A program made the position numbers and the translations under genes. From Cavia porcellus (taxonomy: Eukaryota; Chordata; Mammalia; Rodentia; Caviidae), in the NCBI RefSeq assembly GCF_034190915.1, contig NW_026947543.1, positions 1,860,001 through 1,924,000 of the forward strand: DNA of 64,000 nt, in the 5' to 3' direction. The number at the start of each line of letters is the position of its first letter. Position 1 is the first letter of the stretch. The notes under the pieces are model-generated. The model was not told the origin of the DNA, ran no database searches, and saw only the letters and a program-made list of their open reading frames with translations. Below are positions 23,935-34,389 of the stretch, one piece after another.

Positions 23935-25643
23935 TTTTTTGTCTCTGATAGCTGTCTGCCACTCAAGCGGTTTCCGTCACTATCAAAGATGGAACGACAG
24001 TCCTCAGCACGGTGAGCTCCTTTCCAGCAGCGCCTGCAAATCTCCCCTCCCCCTTGGACGGATCCGCCGGAGCGATTCCTTTGGGGGCACTCACGCTTCA
24101 GATGCCCTAGCTTTCCGCAAGTGAAGCAGGTGCCTCCTTGGGGCCTCTCTCTGGCCTTTATTTTGTTATTGGTAGCCGCTGCGAGCAGGGCGGCCACACC
24201 TGCGTTGGAAAGGGGGCCCCCTATCTCCCTGCAAATTCTTATCCAGGTGTTTAAGTTCTTGTTCTTATGTGGTGCGATTGCTGCCCTGCATTCTTTAGTA
24301 CATTGTTCGAAAATCAGTTGCTTGACCAGTGGTAGAGCTGTCTCCTTACTAGGGAAAATCTTTTCTGCTGCATCTTGCATTCTAGCCACAAAATCTACAA
24401 ATGGTTCTGCGGTGCCTTGAACTACCTTAGAGAGGCATGCGGATGCGGTCCCAGAGCCGCTTACCTGTTTCCAGGCTCGCATTCCAATAGTATTGATCTG
24501 CTCGTAGACTGCACTGGGGTACTGCGTTTGATCTTCAGCATATCGCCCCTCCCCCGTTAACATGTCTCTGCTCCATCCCCTATGACCCCCGGCAGCATTC
24601 CTCTCTGCCTGTTCTGCTGCGTACTCAGCATACCAAGCCCTCCAATCCAGATAGCTGCCAGCTGGAAGGCAGGCCTTAGCCAATTGGGCCCAATCCCCAG
24701 GCGTAAGGGGAATAGAGCAGAGATTTTCTAGTATTGCCACCGTGTATGGAGCTTCGGGGCCAAAAGTCGTGACCGCGCTTTTCAACTCTTTTATCTGCTT
24801 AAGGTCAAAAGGCTCCCACACATTCCTACCCTGGCCTGGGGCAACTTGTATGGGGTACACTCCATAGGGGCCCACGTCTATCCCTGGTTCCGGCATCCTT
24901 GGTCCCGCCCACCATTTAGAGCGCCAGAGCGAGCCATGGAAGTATCTTGAACCCCGAGGCGGCTCAGCATAGGACGGTGGCGATGGGCGGGGACCGATAG
25001 TAGCCGCCAGTCTCCTAACCTCACTCTGCGCCCCCTGGTGGCACAGTTCCTCACGGCGCACCGCCTCCGGAAATGGGTCCCAAGGTGGGGCCGAAGGTAA
25101 TTTCTCCTGTCGCCAGCAGGGGTCAGCAGAGGGTTTTTCTCCCTCCGCGTCCCCCATTGAGATGGCGCGGAGCTCGCGTCGGAGACCCCCGTAGATGCTT
25201 TTCCTGGACTGTGCTTCTTCATAATAGGAATCAGACGAGTCCGATTCCTCCCCCCTGGGGTCTTCCTCCCGAAGGGAACCTTCCCTAGAGTTTTCAGCTT
25301 TCGCCCGTTCGAAGGCTTCTCTCACCTCTTTGATACCTGCACCATGGACAGCGGGCGGGAAACCCTCGTTTTCCTCCTCTAAGCAGGTATGTATCATCTC
25401 CCACAAGGGGCGAACGGAAGGGGACAAGTCCCCGCCGAGCTCGGCAGAGGCCAGATCCCCCCCCAACCTCTCCCATGAAGGCAAAGTCAAATGTCCCGTG
25501 GGTAGGAACCACGGGGCTATCCGGTCAATCTCGGCAATAAACAGCTCGAGAGTGGCACGACTTACCCCAAGATCTTTTGCTTTTAACAGTCTCTTAAGGG
25601 CCTTGGCTAAATCCCCAGCCTCTTTGCTCGGTAATTGGCCCAT
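23802..25643 (-). CDS. gag: Beta-ERV Gag polyprotein
   Basis: 613 residues from an ATG (minus strand, 25643) to a stop at 23802-23804, open throughout. Gag assembles the particle. It starts MGQ, giving a glycine 2 for myristoylation. An acidic serine-rich region follows matrix at about residues 120-150. The capsid major homology region is near residues 409-428 (QGTAEPFVDFVARMQ). Nucleocapsid has two CCHC zinc knuckles: CFTCGKLGHLKREC at 506-519 and CRRCWKGAHRAEDC at 536-549. The last ~45 codons overlap the pro frame. No PPPY-type late motif was noted. The family is certain; intactness is inferred from the open frame only. Confidence 0.93.
   Translation of the reverse strand: MGQLPSKEAGDLAKALKRLLKAKDLGVSRATLELFIAEIDRIAPWFLPTGHLTLPSWERLGGDLASAELGGDLSPSVRPLWEMIHTCLEEENEGFPPAVHGAGIKEVREAFERAKAENSREGSLREEDPRGEESDSSDSYYEEAQSRKSIYGGLRRELRAISMGDAEGEKPSADPCWRQEKLPSAPPWDPFPEAVRREELCHQGAQSEVRRLAATIGPRPSPPSYAEPPRGSRYFHGSLWRSKWWAGPRMPEPGIDVGPYGVYPIQVAPGQGRNVWEPFDLKQIKELKSAVTTFGPEAPYTVAILENLCSIPLTPGDWAQLAKACLPAGSYLDWRAWYAEYAAEQAERNAAGGHRGWSRDMLTGEGRYAEDQTQYPSAVYEQINTIGMRAWKQVSGSGTASACLSKVVQGTAEPFVDFVARMQDAAEKIFPSKETALPLVKQLIFEQCTKECRAAIAPHKNKNLNTWIRICREIGGPLSNAGVAALLAAATNNKIKARERPQGGTCFTCGKLGHLKRECPQRNRSGGSVQGGGEICRRCWKGAHRAEDCRSIFDSDGNRLSGRQLSETKNGQRGPLQGVGPRTLRMSPRDSQTSQEPRSAREDWTSVPPPDLY
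23934..23940 (-). other. Gag-pro -1 frameshift site A_AAA_AAC
   Basis: On the minus strand the gag frame reads ACA AAA AAC, a canonical slippery heptamer. A -1 shift there enters the dUTPase-protease frame, which is open from this point. Positioned after the second zinc knuckle, as in other betaretroviruses. A downstream pseudoknot was not folded. Confidence 0.88.
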
Positions 25644-25843
25644 ATTCTATCAAAAGATACCCTCGGGTGGCTAAGATCTGCTCACCTCGATACCTGGCGT
25701 ATGTACACCAGGGGAGTTAAGAAACTTGCCCTGTAGGTGCGCGCCACCCAGGGCCCAGGCGTACTCCCAACTTACCTGGCCGACGACCTCTGCCGCGTGG
25801 TAAGCCAAAAGCGGTCTGTCTCTGCAGTACGGGGGTGATCAGT
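25644..25843 (-). other. Beta-ERV untranslated leader
   Basis: About 200 bp between the primer site and the gag ATG. It holds the GTAAGT donor and a second donor-like GAG|GTGAGC closer to gag. The packaging signal is expected here from retroviral organisation, but I cannot define it from sequence. Confidence 0.7.
25770..25777 (-). other. Beta-ERV major splice donor candidate
   Basis: The minus strand reads AG|GTAAGT, a perfect donor consensus, in the leader between the primer site and gag. This is the usual position of the donor for subgenomic env mRNA, although env is now a remnant. Confidence 0.65.
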
Positions 25844-25861
25844 TCCCCGTACGGGCCCCCA
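25844..25861 (-). other. Beta-ERV primer-binding site, tRNA-Ile-like
   Basis: Three bases (TTC) after the 5' LTR in proviral sense lies TGGGGGCCCGTACGGGGA. Compared with the complement of the 3' end of vertebrate tRNA-Ile (AAU), TGGTGGCCCGTACGGGGA as I know it, 17 of 18 positions agree; the mismatch is at position 4. Most betaretroviruses use tRNA-Lys and IAPs use tRNA-Phe, so this would be unusual. The identity rests on recalled tRNA sequence. Confidence 0.6.
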
Positions 25862-25864
25862 GAA

Positions 25865-26310
25865 TGCGCCGCGCGGCCTCTGAACCCCCGACCGGCAGGG
25901 GAACTGACTCACACGACACACCAGAATGCAGAGACAGAGGTCGCCTTTATTGACTCTCCACACAGGTCGTCCCCGGAACGTTCCTCCCTGATCGGACTCT
26001 CCAGTGGGGCTCTCTCTGTTGAGTAACCCCGCGTAGTCCTCCACTCTCTATGGTCTGCGTGTCTTCTCTTCCTCTCTACCTCCTGCTCTGTCCTTATATC
26101 TATAGTCCTGTCCTATAGGGTAACAAGGCGTGGCAAAGTCTGATTGGGGGACATCAGCTGTAGCTAGGCAGAAGCTGTGGGTAAGAATACGGAAGTAGGA
26201 AACGGGCGCCATCTTGGCATCATTCGATGGGAGGGGTAATCTACTGAAGGCTTCGCTCTTTCCTACAGGCCCCATCTGCTTAGGCAGGTCCTCTGGCTCG
26301 ACTCCTGACA
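25865..26310 (-). repeat. Beta-ERV 5' LTR
   Basis: 446 bp, the promoter-bearing LTR for this element. In minus sense: an AAGATGGC motif (26208-26215) like the YY1-type site of IAP LTRs, a CCAAT box (26143-26147), a TATAAGG box (26092-26098) and AATAAA (25946-25951). The two differences from the 3' LTR lie at the outer end (CGACTCCTGACA instead of CGGCTCCCGACA on the plus strand). Confidence 0.95.
26092..26098 (-). promoter_or_regulatory. Beta-ERV TATA box
   Basis: TATAAGG on the minus strand within the 5' LTR, about 45 bases downstream (proviral sense) of the CCAAT motif and about 140 bases upstream of AATAAA. Confidence 0.7.
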
Positions 26311-26316
26311 CACTTC
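26311..26316. repeat. Beta-ERV target-site duplication, right copy (CACTTC)
   Basis: Matches the left copy exactly; the host unit then continues with TCAAAATATATC as in other units. Confidence 0.93.
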
Positions 26317-26476
26317 TCAAAATATATCAAATTTTCTTGATCAGTACAACTGTAAAAAAAATTCTGAGGCAACATAGAGAGGCTAATCAAATACTGCATG
26401 ATTGGAATGGCTGTGGTTGTAGGAGGTGGAAAGCTGCAGAGTTGGGCTGAAACAGTTCACAGAAAGCCACAAGCTT

Positions 26477-26642
26477 GTGGTTGCCAGGCAACCACACTGG
26501 GCTGTGATTGGCTGAGCACCATTGTGAGCTGGACTTTAGGCTCTAGGATACAAGTGTGCAGTAGGAGACCTGAGTCACAATGCTGGGCGTTGCCATGGAG
26601 ACCTCAGTGGCACAGAGGACCTTGTAGGGCAAGATATAAATA
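26477..26642 (+). promoter_or_regulatory. X-box/CCAAT/AP-1 cluster at U5/U6 boundary, with a better TATA
   Basis: All elements are present; the AT stretch reads GATATAAATAGG here, closer to a canonical TATA box than the TTTAAATA of other units. It lies just beyond the 5' LTR of the beta-ERV, which is transcribed in the opposite direction. Confidence 0.55.
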
Positions 26643-29600
26643 GGATGAATATTCTTGGCCTGGTATGCCACAGGATTCTCACTGAAGGCTTCACTGCTCA
26701 GAATTTGGGGATGGAAATGTTTGCCAATCTACACATGGAAGTACTTTCAATGGGATATGAAATATGCCAGGGCCTGGCAGATGTTCTCTGACATGTCCTA
26801 TCCTTGAGCATATGCTTTTCCCTTGTCATGTCTGTCATTTGGCTGAGTCCTGTTCCCTAAGCTATTCAGTCAAGACTTGCTGGAATCATTCACCTGCAGT
26901 ATAAGAGCTTTCTGTGAAAATTCTCAGCAGAAATCCTCTGCAAGCACATAGCTTTGGATATGAGAGACAGTGGTGGAAGTTGAATTTCAAGGGCAGATAT
27001 TTGAAAACAATGAAACAAGCCCCGAATAAGATCTTTACATGTTTCCCAGATGAATATGTTTGGAAATACGGGGGAAGATGGAGATCAAGACTGAGAAGAG
27101 TGCACACACATTTCAAGGTACAAAAACCAGGGAAAAACATGGGAAAGCAAGAGAGCTGGTTAATTTGATGTAAAAATCTTTGATGATGAAAGGAAAATTA
27201 TATTCTCTTGGTGATTTAATCAGGCTGTAGCAGTGAAGTTCTCATGTTGGTTGTTCTATGTGTGGCCTTCTGCATTGGGCAGTGGATGCAGGACAGGAGA
27301 TCTTCAAATAAATCTGGTGGAACACAAAATAGTGAAAAAATATCAAGCTAAATCCTGTGTATTCCTTCCCTTTGAGAACATATATGGATAATGTCCGGAG
27401 TTTCAAAAGAGAAAATGTCTATTGGGTCATGGTTTCACCAATGAAATGGTCACTTCACATAACATTTTCAATTTTGCTTTCACAGTTGCTCATGTACCAG
27501 GCCTGAGTAAAGCAGAATGCAGAGTAAGCCTCATCAATAGTTGTGCATTCCATAATTGGTTTTAAAACCAGTGAAACCCTTTGGACCTAGTGTTTGTATT
27601 TAATTGGTTGATTGGTTTTTCAAATTGTTTGTTTTACTATTTTTAACTTTGGGAGTCAGGGAAGCCCTCACTCATAGTGATTTAGACCTCTCCAAAAGCT
27701 CTGAAGTTATTCATGTAACAGCTATTACATGTTATAAGTTTCTCCTATTAAAACTTGAAAGACTAACAGACTCTGCTACTTGTCATCTAAATTCAGTGTT
27801 GCGCTAAATTTAGTGTTGGACTTTTTTTTACAAGTCCTTTGAAATGTGTCCTCCTCTAGTCACTGGTGGTGCTGGAATGTACTTTCTTGTGAAGACAGGA
27901 TTTGCGCAAATTGACACAAGTACAGTTTGCCACTACTCTGGACACCTGGTTAAATATCGAGTTGCCTAAATGGTGTGTGTTTTACTTTGATCTCTGCTCA
28001 CACTTTGCTCATCCTGTTAGAACCACAGGGCTCCAGGCCATAGAGTTCTAGGTCTAAACAAGAAAATTTCCATTCCGTTTTGGGAGTTCATTCGTCTCTC
28101 ATAATTACTTTTTCCACAAATGTGTGCTTCAGGAGAGGCCCGTTCTAAATGTGGAGAGGCCCATTTTCCTTCTCTCATTTTCAGACTTTCTAAGATTTTC
28201 AGTTACTAGAGGTTTTCCCAGACTTACCATTGTCAAGGGACAGTGCACTTCACTTGAAGTTGTGCAATATTACTTCATGTGTGTCCGTGGAAATTCCACC
28301 AATGGGAAACTCCTGCTGTAGTCATCTCCAAGTGTTTCTGCGTAAGAAAATATAACTAACAAAGGATGTGGTTTCAAGCAGAATGAGGAACGGAGGGATA
28401 ATCTTTATTTCAGTGCAGGTTGCCTTTTCAAAGAAACAGTAATTCCTATGAAATAGGAGGTAAAATCTTTTGTAAAGAGACATGGATATGACATGCTCAA
28501 CTTTATGTCACATTTTTTAAAAAGCCAAGGGCATTTGAGAAATTCTTGGCTGCTGAATTGTCCCTTTTTTCAAATTTCTCTTAGTAAGACACTCCAGTTT
28601 CTTCAAACCATGGTACTGTTCCTTCCATGTAAAAAACCAAAGCAAAAAACAAAATAAATTAAAACAAAACCCATCAAATTACATTTGAGAGCACACAATT
28701 GCTCAGCAGGCCCACTATTCAAGAAGCTAGAGGTACAGAAGCCTCAGCCTTCAGCCCATGTCCTGAAGTTTTGTCTCTATCATGGCCCCTCAATTCCCTG
28801 GCATGTCCACATTAACTCATGAATCTTTACTCATTTCCTCTTCAAATGCACAGGATCCAATATATTTGAACCCTGTTCACCTGGGCTGTAATCATCCAAG
28901 AACACACCAGAGGAAGGGCAGCCACCCCCTTGCCTGGGGCCTTGGAGCTTAGCACAATAGAAATGGAAACCTGAACAAGGGGAGCCAAAACAAAGAGAGG
29001 AATATTCCTAAAGTCTGAAACACAGAAGCTACCTATAGACCAGTAGTGGGATTTCACAAATTATGTAAGAATCTCTGTGCACATGCTTGGCATGGTCGCT
29101 CATGCCTATAATCCCAGCAATCTGGGGGCTGAGGTGGATGGATCCTTGGGAGTTCCAGTCCATCGTGGGCTACGAATTTATGTCAAGGCCTCTTTCAACA
29201 ACTACATAAGATGCTGTTTCCAAAAAGAGGACAACAAAAAACTAGACACACTTGGTCTAGGTCCCGGGGTTCACTACATGAGTTGTGGAGTCTAAATATT
29301 CCATGCCATGAGAAAATACCTGAGATTTTTAGTGAAAGGGGCATTTGCATCCCTTTTCTAAGGGTTTCCCTTTCACCATGTTACATTTGAATTCTGGGAA
29401 AACCTGCTGGTGACAAGCTATCTAGCATTATGTTGGTTTAGGTATTGAGCTAGTACCGCATGTTTAGTGTTCAGGGTTATGCTGGAATGGCTGCAGACCT
29501 CCTTGAAATAGCTATTGCAGACAAGTGAACCCCGAGGAAGCTGGATAGTTGAAGCAGGCACTCCAAATATTCATGCAGTGCAAGGATTCACTTTCATTTT

Positions 29601-30443
29601 GGGACTCATCTTCTGGTTGCTGGCTTTTAGTGCTAACTGATACTACCATGGTGGCAGTAATCCAGCAGAGACTGCATGTATGGTTTGCAAGTTTGCTTCC
29701 CAAGCCACCAGAAACTTGGCAGAACACAAATCATTGTGGCATTTTCTTTCCTCCCCTGAAACATTTGGCTTTCTAAGTTTGAAAATTGAATAGACTGGGC
29801 TAGTCAGGTTTGGACCCCATGTACCACCAACAGAGCTAAAGACAGAGCCAATTACTTCCCTCCACTTGTCAAAATATGTCAAATTTGCTTGGTCACCACA
29901 ACTTCAAAGAAAATTCTGAGGCAACTTAGAGAGGTGAATCAAATACTGCCTGATTTGAATGGCTGCGGTTGTATGAGGTGGAAAGCTACAGAGTTGGGCT
30001 GAAACTGTTCACAGGAATCCACAGGCTTGTGGTTGCCAGGCAACCACACTGGGCTGAGATTGGCTGAACATCACTGTGAGGTGGATTTTAGGTTCTAGGT
30101 TTGAATATTTAAAAGACTGGGGTAGTCAAGTTTGGAACACATCGACCACAGACAGACCAAAAGGTCTTTCAATTACTTCCCTGCACTTCTCAAAATACAT
30201 CAAATTTTCTTGATCACTACAACTGTAAAAAAAATTCTGAGGCAACATAGAGAGGCTAATCAAATACTGCATGATTGGAATGGCTGTGGTTGTATGAGGT
30301 GGAAAGCTGCAGAGTTGGGCTGAAAAAGTTCACAGAAAGCCACAAGCTTGTGGTTGCCAGGCAACCACACTGGGCTGTGATTGGCTGAGCACCATTGTGA
30401 GCTGGACTTTAGGCTCTAGGATACAAGTGTGCAGTAGGAGACC
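26571..30443. repeat. Macrosatellite unit U6 (type B)
   Basis: 3873-bp unit, nearly identical to U7 over its distal two thirds. B1-like monomer about 29075-29237; internal duplication 29778-30099 and 30100-30420. One G is missing in the TTAGGTAAGA motif near 28583, shared with U7. No gene recognised. Confidence 0.95.
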
Positions 30444-30515
30444 TGAGTCACAATGCTGGGCGTTGCCATGGAGACCTCAGTGTCACAGAGGACCTTGTAG
30501 GGCAAGATTTAAATA
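30350..30515 (+). promoter_or_regulatory. X-box/CCAAT/AP-1 cluster at U6/U7 boundary
   Basis: All five elements present and intact, TGAGTCA at 30444-30450. Confidence 0.55.
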
Positions 30516-33500
30516 GGATGAATATTCTTGGCCTGGTATGCCACAGGATTCTCACTGAAGGCTTCACTGCTCAGAATTTGGGGATGCAAGTGCTTGCCAA
30601 TCTACACGTGGATGTACTTTCTATGGGATATGAAATATGCCAGGGCCTGGCAGATGTTCTCTGACATGTCCTATCCTTGAGCATATGCTTTTCCCTTGCC
30701 ATGTCTGTCATTTGGCTGAGTCCTGTTCCCTAAGCTATTCAGTCAAGACTTGCTAGAATCATTCACCTGCAGTAAAAGAGCTTTCTGTGAAATGTCTCAG
30801 CAGAAATCCTCTGCAAGCACATAGCTTTGGATATGAGAGACAGTGGTGGAAGTTGAATTTAAAGGGCAGATATTTGAAAACAATGAAACAAGCCCCGAAT
30901 AAGATCTTTACATGTTTCCCAGATGAATATGTTTGGAAATACGGGGGAAGATGGAGATCAAGACTGAGAAGAGTGCACACCCATTTGAAGGTACAAAAAC
31001 CAGGGAAAAACATGGGAAAGCAAGAGAGCTGGTCAATTTGATGTAAAAATCTTTGATGATGAAAGGAAAATTATATTCTCTTGGTGATTTAATCAGGCTG
31101 TAGCAGTGAAGTTCTCATGTTGGTTGTCCTATGTGTGGCCTTCTGCATTGGGCAGTGGATGCAGGACAGGAGATCTTCAAATAAATCTGGTGGAACACAA
31201 AATAGTGAAAAAAATATCAAGCTAAATCCTGTGTATTCCTTCCCTTTGAGAACATATATGGATAATGTCCGGAGTTTCAAAAGAGAAAATGTCTATTCGG
31301 TCATGGTTTCACCAATGAAATGGTCACTTCACATAACATTTTTAATTTCGCTTTCACAGTTGCTCATGTACCGGGCCTGAGTAAAGCAGAATGCAGAGTA
31401 AGCCTCATCAATAGTTGTGCATTCCATAAGTGGTTTTAAAACCAGTGAAACCCTTTGGACCTAGTGTTTGTATTTAATTGGTTGATTGGTTTTTCAAATT
31501 GTTTGTTTTACTATTTTTAACTTTGGGAGTCAGGGAAGCCCTCACTCATAGTGATTTAGACCTCTCCAAAAGCTCTGAAGTTATTCATGTAACAGCTATT
31601 ACATGTTATAAGTTTCTCCTATTAAAACTTGAAAGACTAACAGACTCTGCTACTTGTCATCTAAATTCAGTGTTGCGCTAAATTTAGTGTTGGACTTTTT
31701 TTTACAAGTCCTTTGAAATGTGTCCTCCTCTAGTCACTGGTGGTGCTGGAATGTACTTTCTTGTGAAGACAGGATTTGCGCAAATTGACACAAGTACAGT
31801 TTGACACTACTCTGGACACCTGGTTAAATATCGAGTTGCCTAAATGGTGTGTGTTTTACTTTGATCTCTGCTCACACTTTGCTCATCCTGTTAGAACCAC
31901 AGGGCTCCAGGCCCTAGAGTTCTAGGTCTAAACAAGAAAATTTCCATTCCGTTTTGGGAGTTCATTCGTCTCTCATAATTACTTTTTCCACAAATGTGTG
32001 CTTCAGGAGAGGCCCGTTCTAAATGTGGAGAGGCCCATTTTCCTTCTCTCATTTTCAGACTTTCTAAGATTTTCAGTTACTAGAGGTTTTCCCAGACTTA
32101 CCATTGTCAAGGGACAGTGCACTTCACTTGAAGTTGTGCAATATTACTTCATGTGTGTCCGTGGAAATTCCACCAATGGGAAACTCCTGCTGTAGTCATC
32201 TCCAAGTGTTTCTGCGTAAGAAAATATAACTAACAAAGGATGTGGTTTCAAGCAGAATGAGGAACGGAGGGATAATCTTTATTTCAGTGCAGGTTGCCTT
32301 TTCAAAGAAACAGTAATTCCTATGAAATAGGAGGTAAAATCTTTTGTAAAGAGACATGGATATGACATGCTCAACTTTATGTCACATTTTTTAAAAAGCC
32401 AAGGGCATTTGAGAAATTCTTGGCTGCTGAATTGTCCCTTTTTTCAAATTTCTCTTAGTAAGACACTCCAGTTTCTTCAAACCATGGTACTGTTCCTTCC
32501 ATGTAAAAAACCAAAGCAAAAAACAAAATAAATTAAAACAAAACCCATCAAATTACATTTGAGAGCACACAATTGCTCAGCAGGCCCACTATTCAAGAAG
32601 CTAGAGGTACAGAAGCCTCAGCCTTCAGCCCATGTCCTGAAGTTTTGTCTCTATCATGGCCCCTCAATTCCCTGGCATGTCCACATTAACTCATGAATCT
32701 TTACTCATTTCCTCTTCAAATGCACAGGATCCAATATATTTGAACCCTGTTCACCTGGGCTGTAATCATCCAAGAACACACCAGAGGAAGGGCAGCCACC
32801 CCCTTGCCTGGGGCCTTGGAGCTTAGCACAATAGAAATGGAAACCTGAACAAGGGGAGCCAAAACAAAGAGAGGAATATTCCTAAAGTCTGAAACACAGA
32901 AGCTACCTATAGACCAGTAGTGGGATTTCACAAATTATGTAAGAATCTCTGTGCACATGCTTGGCATGGTCGCTCATGCCTATAATCCCAGCAATCTGGG
33001 GGCTGAGGTGGATGGATCCTTGGGAGTTCCAGTCCATCGTGGGCTACGAATTTATGTCAAGGCCTCTTTCAACAACTACATAAGATGCTGTTTCCAAAAA
33101 GAGGACAACAAAAAACTAGACACACTTGGTCTAGGTCCCGGGGTTCACTACATGAGTTGTGGAGTCTAAATATTCCATGCCATGAGAAAATACCTGGGAT
33201 TTTTAGTGAAAGGGGCATTTGCATCCCTTTTCTAAGGGTTTCCCTTTCACCATGTTACATTTGAATTCTGGGAAAACCTGCTGGTGACAAGCTATCTAGC
33301 ATTATGTTGGTTTAGGTATTGAGCTAGTACCGCATGTTTAGTGTTCAGGGTTATGCTGGAATGGCTGCAGACCTCCTTGAAATAGCTATTGCAGACAAGT
33401 GAACCCCGAGGAAGCTGGATAGTTGAAGCAGGCACTCCAAATATTCATGCAGTGCAAGGATTCACTTTCATTTTGGGACTCATCTTCTGGTTGCTGGCTT

Positions 33501-34317
33501 TTAGTGCTAACTGATACTACCATGGTGGCAGTAATCCAGCAGAGACTGCATGTATGGTTTGCAAGTTTGCTTCCCAAGCCACCAGAAACTTGGCAGAACA
33601 CAAATCATTGTGGCATTTTCTTTCCTCCCCTGAAACATTTGGCTTTCTAAGTTTGAAAATTGAATAGACTGGGCTAGTCAGGTTTGGACCCCATGTACCA
33701 CCAACAGAGCTAAAGACAGAGCCAATTACTTCCCTCCACTTGTCAAAATATGTCAAATTTGCTTGGTCACCACAACTTCAAAGAAAATTCTGAGGCAACT
33801 TAGAGAGGTGAATCAAATACTGCCTGATTTGAATGGCTGCGGTTGTATGAGGTGGAAAGCTACAGAGTTGGGCTGAAACTGTTCACAGGAATCCACAGGC
33901 TTGTGGTTGCCAGGCAACCACACTGGGCTGAGATTGGCTGAACATCACTGTGAGGTGGATTTTAGGTTCTAGGTTTGAATATTTAAAAGACTGGGGTAGT
34001 CAAGTTTGGAACACATCGACCACAGACAGACCAAAAGGTCTTTCAATTACTTCCCTGCACTTCTCAAAATACATCAAATTTTCTTGATCACTACAACTGT
34101 AAAAAAAATTCTGAGGCAACATAGAGAGGCTAATCAAATACTGCATGATTGGAATGGCTGTGGTTGTATGAGGTGGAAAGCTGCAGAGTTGGGCTGAAAA
34201 AGTTCACAGAAAGCCACAAGCTTGTGGTTGCCAGGCAACCACACTGGGCTGTGATTGGCTGAGCACCATTGTGAGCTGGACTTTAGGCTCTAGGATACAA
34301 GTGTGCAGTAGGAGACC
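30444..34317. repeat. Macrosatellite unit U7 (type B)
   Basis: 3874-bp unit and the closest relative of U6, implying a recent unit-level duplication or conversion. B1-like monomer about 32949-33111; internal duplication 33652-33973 and 33974-34294. No gene recognised. Confidence 0.95.
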
Positions 34318-34389
34318 TGAGTCACAATGCTGGGCGTTGCCATGGAGACCTCAGTGTCACAGAGGACCTTGGAGGGCAAGATTTAAATA
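34224..34389 (+). promoter_or_regulatory. X-box/CCAAT/AP-1 cluster at U7/U8 boundary
   Basis: All five elements present and intact, TGAGTCA at 34318-34324. Confidence 0.55.

Larger units (their letters stand above)
19080..26310 (-). mobile_element. IAP-like betaretroviral (ERVK class) provirus, env-deleted
   Basis: A 7231-bp provirus in minus orientation with 5' LTR, primer site, gag, dUTPase-protease, pol, env stub, polypurine tract and 3' LTR in the expected order. It interrupts copy b of the U5 internal duplication and is flanked by a 6-bp duplication, typical of betaretroviruses. The dUTPase in the pro frame, two -1 frameshift sites, two-finger nucleocapsid and G-patch after the protease all fit the beta class. 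The LTR edge in proviral sense (TGTCGGGAGCCGAGCC) resembles IAP LTRs. With LTRs differing at two bases and long frames open, it is a recent insertion that may still encode all functions needed for intracellular retrotransposition. Assignment to a named subfamily needs a database search. Confidence 0.95.
15458..26570. repeat. Macrosatellite unit U5 (type B), split by a beta-ERV
   Basis: Type B unit with about 3876 bp of host sequence after subtracting the 7231-bp provirus and one 6-bp target copy. Host parts are 15458-19079 and 26311-26570. B1-like monomer about 17965-18127. Internal duplication copy a is 18668-18989; copy b starts at 18990, is cut by the provirus at 19079 and resumes at 26311, ending at about 26547. 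Type B marks are GTCAGGGAAGCC near 16544 and GCGCTAAATTCAGTGTTGG near 16689. Confidence 0.93.
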
